Assembly (NCBI RefSeq): GCF_000719135.1
Contig: NZ_JOEK01000011.1
Location: 186,001 to 250,000, forward strand
Origin: Streptomyces avicenniae
GTDB taxonomy: Bacteria > Actinomycetota > Actinomycetes > Streptomycetales > Streptomycetaceae
Length of the DNA: 64,000 nt
Reading direction: 5' to 3'
Under the pieces are notes generated by a model. It did not search any database. It was given only the letters and a program-made list of their open reading frames with translations, and was not told where the DNA came from. Of this stretch, positions 25,500-32,750 are shown piece after piece (position 1 is the stretch's first letter; each line of letters begins with the position of its first letter). The position numbers and the translations under genes were made by a program.

Positions 25500-27227
25500 G
25501 TGAACGACCGGCAGGACCCGTACGGGGGGCAGCAGATCTACGGCTACGACGAGTACGGTCGGCCGTTGTACGGCCCCGGCGGCGACGAGCAGCCGCCCGA
25601 GGGGCAGCAGTACCAGGCCCCCGTGCAGGGGCAGGACGCCTACCAGCAGCAGGGGCAGGGGTACTACCAGCAGGGCTATCACCAGGGCTACGACGGGGGT
25701 TACGCGCAGCAGGGCGGCCAGCAGGGGTACGCCGACTACGGCACGGCCCCGAGCTACGGCGGGCAGGACGCGCAGGCTTACCAGGCCCCGTACCAGCCGC
25801 AGCAGCCGCAGACACCGCAGCAGCCCGACCCGTACGGCGGCTGGGACACCGGCACCGCCCAGCAGCCCGCCGTGCAGGACACCCCCGAGCCGCCCGTCCC
25901 GCCGCAGCGCCCCGCCGAGGCGCGCCCCGAGCCGTCCCCCGCCCCCCGCCGTACGGACGGGCCGGGCGAGTCCGACGACCCCGAGTACCGCACCGAGCAG
26001 TTCGCCTTCGTCGATGAGGAGGACGAGCAGGGCGAGGACGTCATCGACTGGCTCAAGTTCAGCGAGAGCCGCACCGAACGCCGCGAGGAGGCCAAGCGCC
26101 GCGGCAAGTCCCGCCGCCGTCTCCTCGTGATCACCCTCGTCCTCGCCGTCCTCGGCGGCGTCGGCGGCCTGTGGGCCACCGGCAACCTCCCCGGCGTCGC
26201 CGGTCCTGGCGAGGAGGGCACGGGCGGCCCCGGCGGCGAGGCGCGCGACGTCATCCTCGTCCACCTGCGGCCCGTGGACTCCGACGTCAGCTCCACCGCC
26301 CTGCTCGTCGCCGACGGCGGCGCGGGCACCGGCACCACGCTCCTCCTGCCCGGCGACCTCGCCGTCATCGCCGAGGGCACCGGCACCACCCTCACCCAGG
26401 CCGTCGCCGAGGAGGGCACCACCGCCGTGCAGGACGCGGTCGGCGGCCTCCTCGGCGCCGAGATCGTCGGCACCTGGCGCCTCGACACCCCCTACCTCGA
26501 ACGGCTCGTGGACCTCGTCGGCGGCGTCAGGCTCGACACCGACACCGACGTGCCGGGCGAGAACGGCGAGCCCCTCGTCTCCCAGGCCGAGGACACCCGC
26601 CTGTCCGGGCAGCTCGCCGTCGCCTACGCCACCTACCGCGGCCCCGACGAGCCCGCCACCGCCCAGCTCGACCGCTTCGGCCAGGTCATGCAGGCCGTCC
26701 TGTCCGCCCTGCCCACCGGGCGCGACGAGGCCACCGAGGTCGTCCGCTCCCTCGAACAGATCGTCGTCCCGCCGCTCGGCGTCGAGGAGCTGGGCGCCAG
26801 CCTCGCCACCCTCGCCGGCTACGCGCAGGACGACGCCTACACCACCACCGTCCTGCCCGCGGAGGAGGACGGCACGATCAGCGACGAGACGGCCGACGGC
26901 CTCGTCGCCGACGTCCTGGGCGGCACGGTCAGCGACGTGGGGCTCGACGGCGTGGTCCGCGTCGGCGTCAGGGACGCCACCGGCGTCGAGGGCAGCGCGG
27001 AGGAGGCCCGCATCGCGCTCGTCAACGGCGGCTTCACCGTCGTGGACGCCAGGCCCACCGACGACACGGCCGAGACGTCCCAGGTCACCTACGCGGACGA
27101 GGCCGACCAGCCGACCGCGCTGGAGGCCGCGCGCACCCTGGGCCTGCCCGAGGACGCCGTCGTCCAGGGCGACCCGGCGGGCAATGCCGATGTGACGATC
27201 GTCCTGGGCGGGGATTATGGACAGTGA
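25500..27227 (+). CDS. Divergent LytR-CpsA-Psr family protein with Q/Y/G-rich cytoplasmic head
   Basis: 575 residues. The head (1-120) is a low-complexity Gln/Tyr/Gly region; residues 125-200 are Pro-rich and then acidic, followed by a basic stop and a membrane helix (LLVITLVLAVLGGVGGLWAT, about 206-226). The outer part resembles an LCP domain (VILVHLRPVDSDVSSTALLV, LVDLVGGVRLDTDTDV, QLDRFGQVMQAVLSAL), then a LytR_C domain (VRVGVRDATGVEGSAEEARI to the end). LCP enzymes attach teichoic-acid-type polymers to peptidoglycan. Several Arg/Asp positions that bind pyrophosphate in canonical LCPs look replaced, so activity is uncertain. GTG 25500 has GGAAGG upstream. The polymer block at 8325-18915 offers an obvious substrate source. 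Confidence 0.8.
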   Translation: MNDRQDPYGGQQIYGYDEYGRPLYGPGGDEQPPEGQQYQAPVQGQDAYQQQGQGYYQQGYHQGYDGGYAQQGGQQGYADYGTAPSYGGQDAQAYQAPYQPQQPQTPQQPDPYGGWDTGTAQQPAVQDTPEPPVPPQRPAEARPEPSPAPRRTDGPGESDDPEYRTEQFAFVDEEDEQGEDVIDWLKFSESRTERREEAKRRGKSRRRLLVITLVLAVLGGVGGLWATGNLPGVAGPGEEGTGGPGGEARDVILVHLRPVDSDVSSTALLVADGGAGTGTTLLLPGDLAVIAEGTGTTLTQAVAEEGTTAVQDAVGGLLGAEIVGTWRLDTPYLERLVDLVGGVRLDTDTDVPGENGEPLVSQAEDTRLSGQLAVAYATYRGPDEPATAQLDRFGQVMQAVLSALPTGRDEATEVVRSLEQIVVPPLGVEELGASLATLAGYAQDDAYTTTVLPAEEDGTISDETADGLVADVLGGTVSDVGLDGVVRVGVRDATGVEGSAEEARIALVNGGFTVVDARPTDDTAETSQVTYADEADQPTALEAARTLGLPEDAVVQGDPAGNADVTIVLGGDYGQ

Positions 27228-27308
27228 CCCCGCCCGAGGCCGTGAGACCCTGGGAGACCACGCCCCGGCCACCGGGCCGGCCATGAGAACGAGGAGACAG
27301 CCGCACCT

Positions 27309-27752
27309 GTGACCGCCACGGACCGCGCCAAGGAACTGGTCGGCGTCGCTGCCCAGGCCGCCGCCGACAAGCTCGCGCACGACATCATCGCCTACGACGT
27401 CAGCGACGTCCTCGCCATCACCGACGCCTTCGTCCTGGCCTCCGCGCCCAACGACCGGCAGGTCCGCGCCATCGTGGACGGCGTCGAGGAGGCCCTGCGC
27501 ACCCACTGCGACGCCAAGCCCGTGCGCCGCGAGGGCGAGCGCGACGGCCGCTGGATCCTCCTCGACTACGTGGACATCGTCGTCCACGTCCAGCACTCCG
27601 AGGAGCGGGTCTTCTACGCCCTGGAGCGGCTGTGGAAGGACTGCCCGGAGCTCGACCTCCCGGCCGACGCCGAGGCCACCCGCACCAAGGGCGCCGAGCG
27701 CGCCGAGGAGCAGCCCGCGGCCACCGGCGCCCCTGGCGGTGAGTTCAGCTGA
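27309..27752 (+). CDS. rsfS: Ribosomal silencing factor RsfS
   Basis: 147 residues. The RsfS core KLAHDIIAYDVSDVLAITDAFVLASAPNDRQVRAI is followed by EGERDGRWILLDYVDIVVHVQ and YALERLWKDCPELDL. It binds L14 on the 50S subunit and blocks subunit joining under starvation. An Ala/Glu-rich tail of about 25 residues is added. It overlaps the next gene by 4 bp. Confidence 0.95.
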   Translation: MTATDRAKELVGVAAQAAADKLAHDIIAYDVSDVLAITDAFVLASAPNDRQVRAIVDGVEEALRTHCDAKPVRREGERDGRWILLDYVDIVVHVQHSEERVFYALERLWKDCPELDLPADAEATRTKGAERAEEQPAATGAPGGEFS

Positions 27753-28399
27753 GCGGCACGTCCGGTGCCCCCCGCCGCGTCATCCTGTGGCGGCACGGCC
27801 AGACCGCGTGGAACCTGGAGGACCGCTTCCAGGGCCAGCTCGACATCGACCTGACCGACACCGGACGCGCCCAGGCCCGGCGCGCCGCCCGGCAGCTCGC
27901 CACCCTCGCGCCGCACGCCGTCATCTGCTCCGACCTGCGCCGCACCCGTGACACGGCGGCCGAGCTGTCCGCCGTCACCGGCCTCGACGTCACGTACGAC
28001 GAGGCGCTGCGTGAGACGTACGCGGGGGAGTGGCAGGGGCTCACGCACACCGAGATCCAGGCGCGCTTCGCCGACCAGTACGCCGCCTGGCGGCGCGGCG
28101 AGCCCGTGCGGCGCGGCGGCGGCGAGCTGGAGACCGAGGTCGCCGACCGGGCCGCCACCCTCGTCGAGCGCACCGTCGAGAAGCTGCCGCCCGGCGCGGT
28201 GCTGGTCGTGGTCAGCCACGGCGGCACGATCCGCACCACCATCGGACGGCTCCTCGGGCTGCCGTCGCAGAGCTGGGAGGCCCTTGGCGGGCTGACCAAC
28301 TGCTGCTGGTCCGTGCTCGGCGAGAGCGTCCGCGGCTGGCGCCTGCTGGAGCACAACGCCAGCTCCCTGCCCGAGGCCGCCATCGGCGACGACGTCTGA
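27749..28399 (+). CDS. Histidine phosphatase family protein (phosphoglycerate-mutase-like), apparent CTG start
   Basis: 216 residues. RRVILWRHGQTAWNLEDRFQG gives the catalytic RHG (His16), CSDLRRTRDTA and TYAGEWQG follow, and VVVSHGGTIRTTI holds the second catalytic His. The frame contains no ATG, GTG or TTG before the RHG motif: it opens after a stop at 27740-27742, and the only plausible initiator is CTG 27749. This forms a CTGA overlap with the rsfS stop, where related species have an ATGA or GTGA. Starting at GTG 28106 would delete the active site. The product is likely a phosphatase of small phosphometabolites; the exact substrate is unknown. Confidence 0.85.
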   Translation: MSGTSGAPRRVILWRHGQTAWNLEDRFQGQLDIDLTDTGRAQARRAARQLATLAPHAVICSDLRRTRDTAAELSAVTGLDVTYDEALRETYAGEWQGLTHTEIQARFADQYAAWRRGEPVRRGGGELETEVADRAATLVERTVEKLPPGAVLVVVSHGGTIRTTIGRLLGLPSQSWEALGGLTNCCWSVLGESVRGWRLLEHNASSLPEAAIGDDV

Positions 28400-28442
28400 G
28401 CCCCGTTCCCGTTCCCCGTTCCGCGGAGCGCCGCGCCGGGGG

Positions 28443-29279
28443 TCAGACGGCGCCCGTGCGCTCCAGCAGCAGGTCGAGGCGGCGCTGCTGCGTCGCGTCC
28501 TCCGTGAAGAACACGTCCATCCGCGCCTCCGGCATGCCGTCCACCGACAGCGACTGCAACCGCGTCCTGATCTCGCCCAGCATCGCGTGCCGGAAGATCT
28601 TGGGCCGCGGCCCCGGCGGCACCACGTCGCCGTTCGCCCACATCTGCGCGAACTCGGCGCTCCCGCGCGTCAGTTCGGCGATGAACGCCTCCCACACCGG
28701 CTCGCCCGCGTGGTTGCCGTACGACCAGCGCAGCGTCGCCACCAGCCGCCGCCGCTCCGGCTCGGTCAGCACGATCGGACAGTCCCCGCCGCCCTCGCCG
28801 CAGAACACCGTCCGCAGCACGTTCCGGCCCGGCCGCGCGCTGCTCAGCGCGGCGTAGGCCCGGTTCAGCCCCAGCGCGTCGAAACGGGCGCTCAGCACGA
28901 CCGCCGGGAGCGGGTGGAGCGCGTCCAGGATGCCCTGCACGTCCCGCGGCAGCTCCGCGCCCGCCGTCGCCTCCGCGCCCGACCCGCCGTCGTGCGGCAC
29001 CTCCGCCAGGTGGTAGAGATGCTGCCGCTCGGCCTGGTCGAGCCGCAGCGTCCGCGCCACCGCGTCCAGCACCTGCGCGCTCACGTTGATCGGCCTGCCC
29101 TGCTCCAGCCACGTGTACCACGTCACACCGACACCGGCGAGCTGCGCGACCTCCTCACGCCGCAGCCCCGGCGTCCGCCGCCGGAAGCCCGGCGGCATCC
29201 CGACGTCCTCCGGCCTGATCCGGCCGCGCCTGCTCCGCAGGAACGCCCCCAGCTCCGGCCGCCGCCGTGTCGTCGTCAT
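28443..29279 (-). CDS. XRE-family regulator with MmyB-like ligand-binding domain
   Basis: 278 residues. The N-terminus (LGAFLRSRRGRIRPEDVGMP, TPGLRREEVAQLAGVGVTWYTWLEQGR) is the XRE helix-turn-helix typical of MmyB-type proteins. The C-terminal two-thirds are a PAS-like domain (YHLAEVPH, LPAVVLSARFDALGLNRAYAAL) thought to bind a fatty-acid-like ligand. I chose ATG 29279 because GGGGAGG stands 5 nt upstream, over GTG 29285. It is divergent from the MFS exporter, and the 21-bp dyad between them is the likely operator, so it probably represses the exporter and itself. Confidence 0.88.
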   Translation of the reverse strand: MTTTRRRPELGAFLRSRRGRIRPEDVGMPPGFRRRTPGLRREEVAQLAGVGVTWYTWLEQGRPINVSAQVLDAVARTLRLDQAERQHLYHLAEVPHDGGSGAEATAGAELPRDVQGILDALHPLPAVVLSARFDALGLNRAYAALSSARPGRNVLRTVFCGEGGGDCPIVLTEPERRRLVATLRWSYGNHAGEPVWEAFIAELTRGSAEFAQMWANGDVVPPGPRPKIFRHAMLGEIRTRLQSLSVDGMPEARMDVFFTEDATQQRRLDLLLERTGAV

Positions 29280-29337
29280 GGCCACCTCCCCAGCTTCCTC
29301 CCCGGCCGGGCGCCCAGCCAGGTGTCCGCCACTACCA

Positions 29338-29358
29338 GTATCGAGCGGCTCTCGTTAC
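29338..29358. promoter_or_regulatory. 21-bp dyad in the divergent regulator/exporter promoter
   Basis: Centred on G29348, 8 of 10 base pairs are symmetric (outer GTA/TAC, inner CGAG/CTCTCG). It lies 59 bp from the regulator start and 30 bp from the exporter start, a good place for a repressor. Confidence 0.55.
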
Positions 29359-29387
29359 CCGTACCGGCCCGGCCGGAGGGTGGGGGC

Positions 29388-30854
29388 ATGACCCTCTCCT
29401 CCCGGACCGCCACGACGGCACCGCCCGCCGCTGCCGCCGCGGTCGCGCCCCCGCCCGCGTCGCGTGACGGACGGCTCCTCGCGGTCGTGCTCGCCGGACA
29501 GTTCATGGCGCTGCTCGACGTCTTCGTCGTCAACGTCGCCGCCCCCACGATCCGTACCGACCTCGGCGCCTCGGGCAGCCGCCTCCAGCTCGTCGTCGCG
29601 GGGTACACGATCACGTACGCCGTGCTGCTCATCACCGGCGCCCGCCTCGGCGGACGCCTCGGTCCTGGCCGCCTCTTCCTCACCGGTCTCGGCGTCTTCA
29701 CCGCCGCCTCCCTGGCCTGCGGCCTGGCGGGCGGCACCGACGCGCTGATCGCGGCGCGGGCCGTCCAGGGCGTCGGCGCGGCGCTGATGGTGCCGCAGGT
29801 GCTCAGCCTGATCCAGCGCACGTTCGCCGGGCAGGCCAGGGCGCGGGCGCTCACGTACTTCTCGGCCGTCGTGGCCACCGGCGCCGCCGCCGGGATGATC
29901 GTCGGCGGGGCGCTGATCGAGGCGGACGTCCTCGGCCTCGGCTGGCGGTCGGTGTTCCTCGTCAACGTGCCGATCGGCCTGGTCCTCCTCGTGGTCGGCG
30001 CCCGCGTCCTGCCGCTGTCCCGGGCCGGGACGGACCGCGCGCGGGGCCTCGACCCGGTCGGCCTCGTGCTGCTCAGCGGCACGGTGCTCCTCGTCACCGT
30101 GCCCCTCGTGCTCGGGCAGGAACGCGACTGGCCCGCCTGGTGCTTCGCCTGCCTCGCGGGCGGCGCGCTCCTCGCCGCCGCCTTCGGCGTGTACGAGACG
30201 CGGCTCGCCCGCTCCGGCGGCCAGCCCCTGATATCCCCGCGCGCGCTGCGCACCCCCGGCGTCCTGCCGGGCGCGGCGGGCATCCTGCTGACGATGGTGG
30301 TCAACGGCGGCCTGACGTTCTCGCTGTCCCTCCACGCGCAGGGGCCCGAGGCGGGCGGCGGCCTCGCGTACCCGGCGCTGCGCTCCGGGGCGATGTTCGT
30401 GCCCATGGCGGTGTGCTACGGGCTCACGTCGCTGTACTGGCGCCGCCTCCCCGCGCGCCTGCACGGCGTCCTCGCGCCGGTCGGCTTCCTGCTGGCGGCC
30501 GTCGCGCTGCTGGTCACGGGACTGCTGCTGCGCGACGGCGACGGCATGGGCCCCGCCGTGATCGCCGCGCTCGCCTGCACCGGCCTCGGCATGGGCCTGG
30601 CGTACGCGCCGACGCTGGCCCGCACCCTCGGCTCCGTCCGCCCCGAGGACGCCCCGGACGCGAGCGGCATCACCGTGCTGTGCACGCAGCTCGGGATGCT
30701 CCTCGGCATCGCGATGATCGGCACCCTCTTCCTCGACCGCGCCGACGCCGACGGGTCCACGGCCGGTGCCCTGTGGCCGGTGGTGATCGCCCTCGCCGTG
30801 ATCGCCGTGGCGGGTGCGGCGGCCGGGACGGGACGGCGGGTGAGGACGCCCTGA
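29388..30854 (+). CDS. MFS drug-efflux transporter (DHA2-type, 14 TM)
   Basis: 488 residues with about 14 hydrophobic helices after a 35-residue Ala/Pro-rich head. LLDVFVVNVAAPTIRTDLG in TM1 is the DHA2 signature, LITGARLGGRLGPGRLFLTG is motif A, and AARAVQGVGAALMVPQVLSLI is motif B. It works as an H+ antiporter exporting drugs or metabolites. ATG 29388 has GGAGGG 9 nt upstream. Control by the divergent MmyB-type regulator is inferred from the shared promoter. Confidence 0.9.
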   Translation: MTLSSRTATTAPPAAAAAVAPPPASRDGRLLAVVLAGQFMALLDVFVVNVAAPTIRTDLGASGSRLQLVVAGYTITYAVLLITGARLGGRLGPGRLFLTGLGVFTAASLACGLAGGTDALIAARAVQGVGAALMVPQVLSLIQRTFAGQARARALTYFSAVVATGAAAGMIVGGALIEADVLGLGWRSVFLVNVPIGLVLLVVGARVLPLSRAGTDRARGLDPVGLVLLSGTVLLVTVPLVLGQERDWPAWCFACLAGGALLAAAFGVYETRLARSGGQPLISPRALRTPGVLPGAAGILLTMVVNGGLTFSLSLHAQGPEAGGGLAYPALRSGAMFVPMAVCYGLTSLYWRRLPARLHGVLAPVGFLLAAVALLVTGLLLRDGDGMGPAVIAALACTGLGMGLAYAPTLARTLGSVRPEDAPDASGITVLCTQLGMLLGIAMIGTLFLDRADADGSTAGALWPVVIALAVIAVAGAAAGTGRRVRTP

Positions 30855-30877
30855 CCGGCGGCCCGGCAGCGTGTATC

Positions 30878-30908
30878 GATCCCGTCTCCCTTCCGTGGAG
30901 GCGGGATC
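30878..30908 (+). terminator. Hairpin after the MFS gene
   Basis: GATCCCGTCTCC pairs with GGAGGCGGGATC (one G-U) with a 7-nt loop, 24 bp after the stop; no U-tract. Confidence 0.6.
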
Positions 30909-31034
30909 TCCCGCTTATCGGCCGCTCGTTGCCGTGGCACAATCCGGGGTAGACGCCGGGCTACGGGAGCCCGAGCCGACGAGGGGTACGCCACGGTGAG
31001 CACGGCCCACGACAGAGGGTGGAGCTGATCGCTC

Positions 31035-31268
31035 TTGGGTGCACACAGCAGGAAGTGTGACTGGTGCGGGACCGGTACACCGATCGTCCGTGACCTCCAG
31101 CCCGTCAACACGTCCTACCAGTACTGGTGCGTCGAATGCGCCCGCGCCCTGATCATCAGAGGCGACCCGATCGAGGTCTACCGGGAGCTGGAGGGCGAGC
31201 CGATCTACGGCCGTCTCCTGGACGAGCACTGCGCGCTGAAGCGGTTCTACTCCTTCGCCAGCGTGTGA
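31035..31268 (+). CDS. Small four-cysteine (zinc-ribbon-like) protein
   Basis: 77 residues with TTG start; GGAG lies about 10 nt upstream. Two CxxC-type pairs (RKCDWCGTG and YWCVECARAL) should bind one Zn2+. The rest is RGDPIEVYRELEGEPIYG and LDEHCALKRFYSF. It is a conserved small protein of streptomycetes next to the tRNA-Ala gene; function unknown, perhaps a protein- or nucleic-acid-binding adaptor. Confidence 0.75.
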   Translation: MGAHSRKCDWCGTGTPIVRDLQPVNTSYQYWCVECARALIIRGDPIEVYRELEGEPIYGRLLDEHCALKRFYSFASV

Positions 31269-31302
31269 CCCCCGGCCCGCCCGATCCGCCCCTCCCGCGG
31301 AT

Positions 31303-31333
31303 TTGGCAATCGGCCCGGGGGTGCGTGTAAAGT
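31303..31333 (+). promoter_or_regulatory. Probable promoter of tRNA-Ala
   Basis: TTGGCA (31303-31308) and TGTAAA/TAAAGT (31326-31333) are spaced 17-19 bp, ending 42 bp before the mature tRNA. Confidence 0.55.
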
Positions 31334-31375
31334 AGGGATCACCGCGAAGGGGACACCCGGAGCGGGGACAGGCAA

Positions 31376-31448
<73 letters not shown>

Positions 31449-31458
31449 CAGATCAGAG

Positions 31459-31488
31459 GCCGTCTCCCATGAGGGAGGCGGCTTCTTT
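31459..31488 (+). terminator. Intrinsic terminator of tRNA-Ala
   Basis: GCCGTCTCCC-ATGA-GGGAGGCGGC followed by TTCTTT, starting 10 nt after the tRNA; stem of 10 bp with one G-U. Confidence 0.9.
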
Positions 31489-31737
31489 CGTGCGCTGCGT
31501 GACTGTCTGCGTGACTACGGAGTCGGGTCAGCTCTTGAAGAGCCGGTCCCTGGCCGTGGCGCCGGTCCGGATGGCGACGGGCCTTGTCGCTCCTGTCCCT
31601 GCGGACGCCCACGGTCGGTGGCCTGCCCATGCGCCAGCGGGCACGTGCTCCCGCCACCCGCCCGGATCGATGCACGGGCGCGCGATGCATGGGGATAAGA
31701 ACTGGTCGGCGAATCCGCCGACTTCTAACCTGCCCAC
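31489..31737. other. Non-coding or decayed sequence after the tRNA terminator
   Basis: No convincing gene on either strand. It contains a short direct repeat TGCGTGACT (spaced 11 bp) just after the terminator and a TAACCT box 6 nt before the next ATG. I found no second copy of the tRNA 3' end in the window, so no attachment-site pair can be claimed. Confidence 0.4.
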
Positions 31738-32172
31738 ATGAGCGAAGGTGGCGCCACGATACGCGTAGGAGACCCAGGACCCCGACCGGTCCACCTGCTC
31801 TTCTCCGAGCCGACAAGGCCCTACGGGGACGACCTCACACTCGACTTCCTCGTGAGAGCCCGCGGGCAATCGGTGAGCATCGAGACCCTGGTGCGGACGT
31901 GGGACGGCGACGGCCTCGACGCCTTCCTCTCCGCACTGGCCGAGGACTTCCGCGGCTGGGGAGGAGCGCGCGCCTGGCGCTCCCTGGAACGCGACCTGAC
32001 GATCTCGGCGGAACACCGCTCGGGCGGCTACGTCCACCTGACGTGGGGCATCCACGGCCGCCCGCCGTTCGAGGAGTGGCACTTCGAGACCACCACCGTG
32101 CATGCGGCCGGCGAGGAGATGCGCACCCTCGCCGCCGAATTCCGCACATTTCTCACGAGCGCGGTCGAGTAA
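31738..32172 (+). CDS. DUF6228-type hypothetical protein
   Basis: 144 residues, soluble. VDFLVRARG-like strands (LTLDFLVRARGQSVSIETLV), LDAFLSALAEDFRGWGGARAW, LTISAEHRSGGYVHLTWGI and PPFEEWHFETTTVHAAGEEM match the pattern I know from DUF6228. Such proteins are common as scattered single genes in streptomycetes, some near contact-dependent toxin or immunity loci, and the function is unknown. The TAACCT box 6 nt before ATG 31738 suggests a leaderless mRNA. Confidence 0.7.
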   Translation: MSEGGATIRVGDPGPRPVHLLFSEPTRPYGDDLTLDFLVRARGQSVSIETLVRTWDGDGLDAFLSALAEDFRGWGGARAWRSLERDLTISAEHRSGGYVHLTWGIHGRPPFEEWHFETTTVHAAGEEMRTLAAEFRTFLTSAVE

Positions 32173-32238
32173 CGGCGTCCGCGGCTGGCCGCGCAGGTGC
32201 CTGGCTGACGGGGCCTGGAGGAGTTCTTCACCGCAGGG

Positions 32239-32275
32239 AAGATCCCCTTCCGTTGGGAGGGGATCTTTTGCTTTG
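32239..32275 (+). terminator. Intrinsic terminator after the DUF6228 gene
   Basis: AAGATCCCCTTCC and GGGAGGGGATCTT form a near-perfect stem with a short GTT loop, followed by TTTTGCTTT. This is one of the two most canonical terminators in the window. Confidence 0.9.
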
Positions 32276-32750
32276 CCGAAGGCCGGGGTGCGCGCTCCGG
32301 CCTCGCCTCGGGGGGTGTCGGCGGCGGCGCATTGTGGCGGTGGCGGGGGGTGCTGCGCAGGTAGTCGGCCCTCTTCGGCTCGAAGTCCGCTTCCCCGGTG
32401 GTCGGTTCGAGCCGGTTGGGCGGGAGCGCGCTTGCCGGGGCGTCCGCGGGGACAGTTCTGTTCCCGGGTGTGCTGACGCGAGGCCGTGGGGGGGATCGTG
32501 AGGGGAAGACGCCGGAGGGGGACGGCCGGACGGCTCGCGCGTCGGGGAACCCCGAGAGGCCGCGCCGTGCGGCGGCCGTCGTGCGGAACCCGTCCGCCGA
32601 ACGCCGCGTGACGACGCGGTTCCTCCCTTCTCCGTACCACTCGACGGCACGGTCCGTGTCGGTCGGACGTCCCGACTCCTCCTCCCGCCTCCCGTGCAGC
32701 ACGCCTTCCGCCCTGACCGGGCCGAACGCCGAGCTAAAGGAGTTCTCGCC
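32276..32750. other. 475-bp gap before the tandem-repeat protein gene
   Basis: No gene is supported. The gap begins with an inverted repeat AGGCCGG...CCGGCCT (32280-32303). The base composition and reading frames look unlike conserved coding sequence, with frames open on several strands only because of high GC. The promoter of the 32751 gene must lie here, but no clear -35/-10 pair was found. Confidence 0.45.

Noticed and set aside
28106..28399. Histidine phosphatase starting at GTG 28106
   Set aside because: It would remove the catalytic RHG motif and half the domain.
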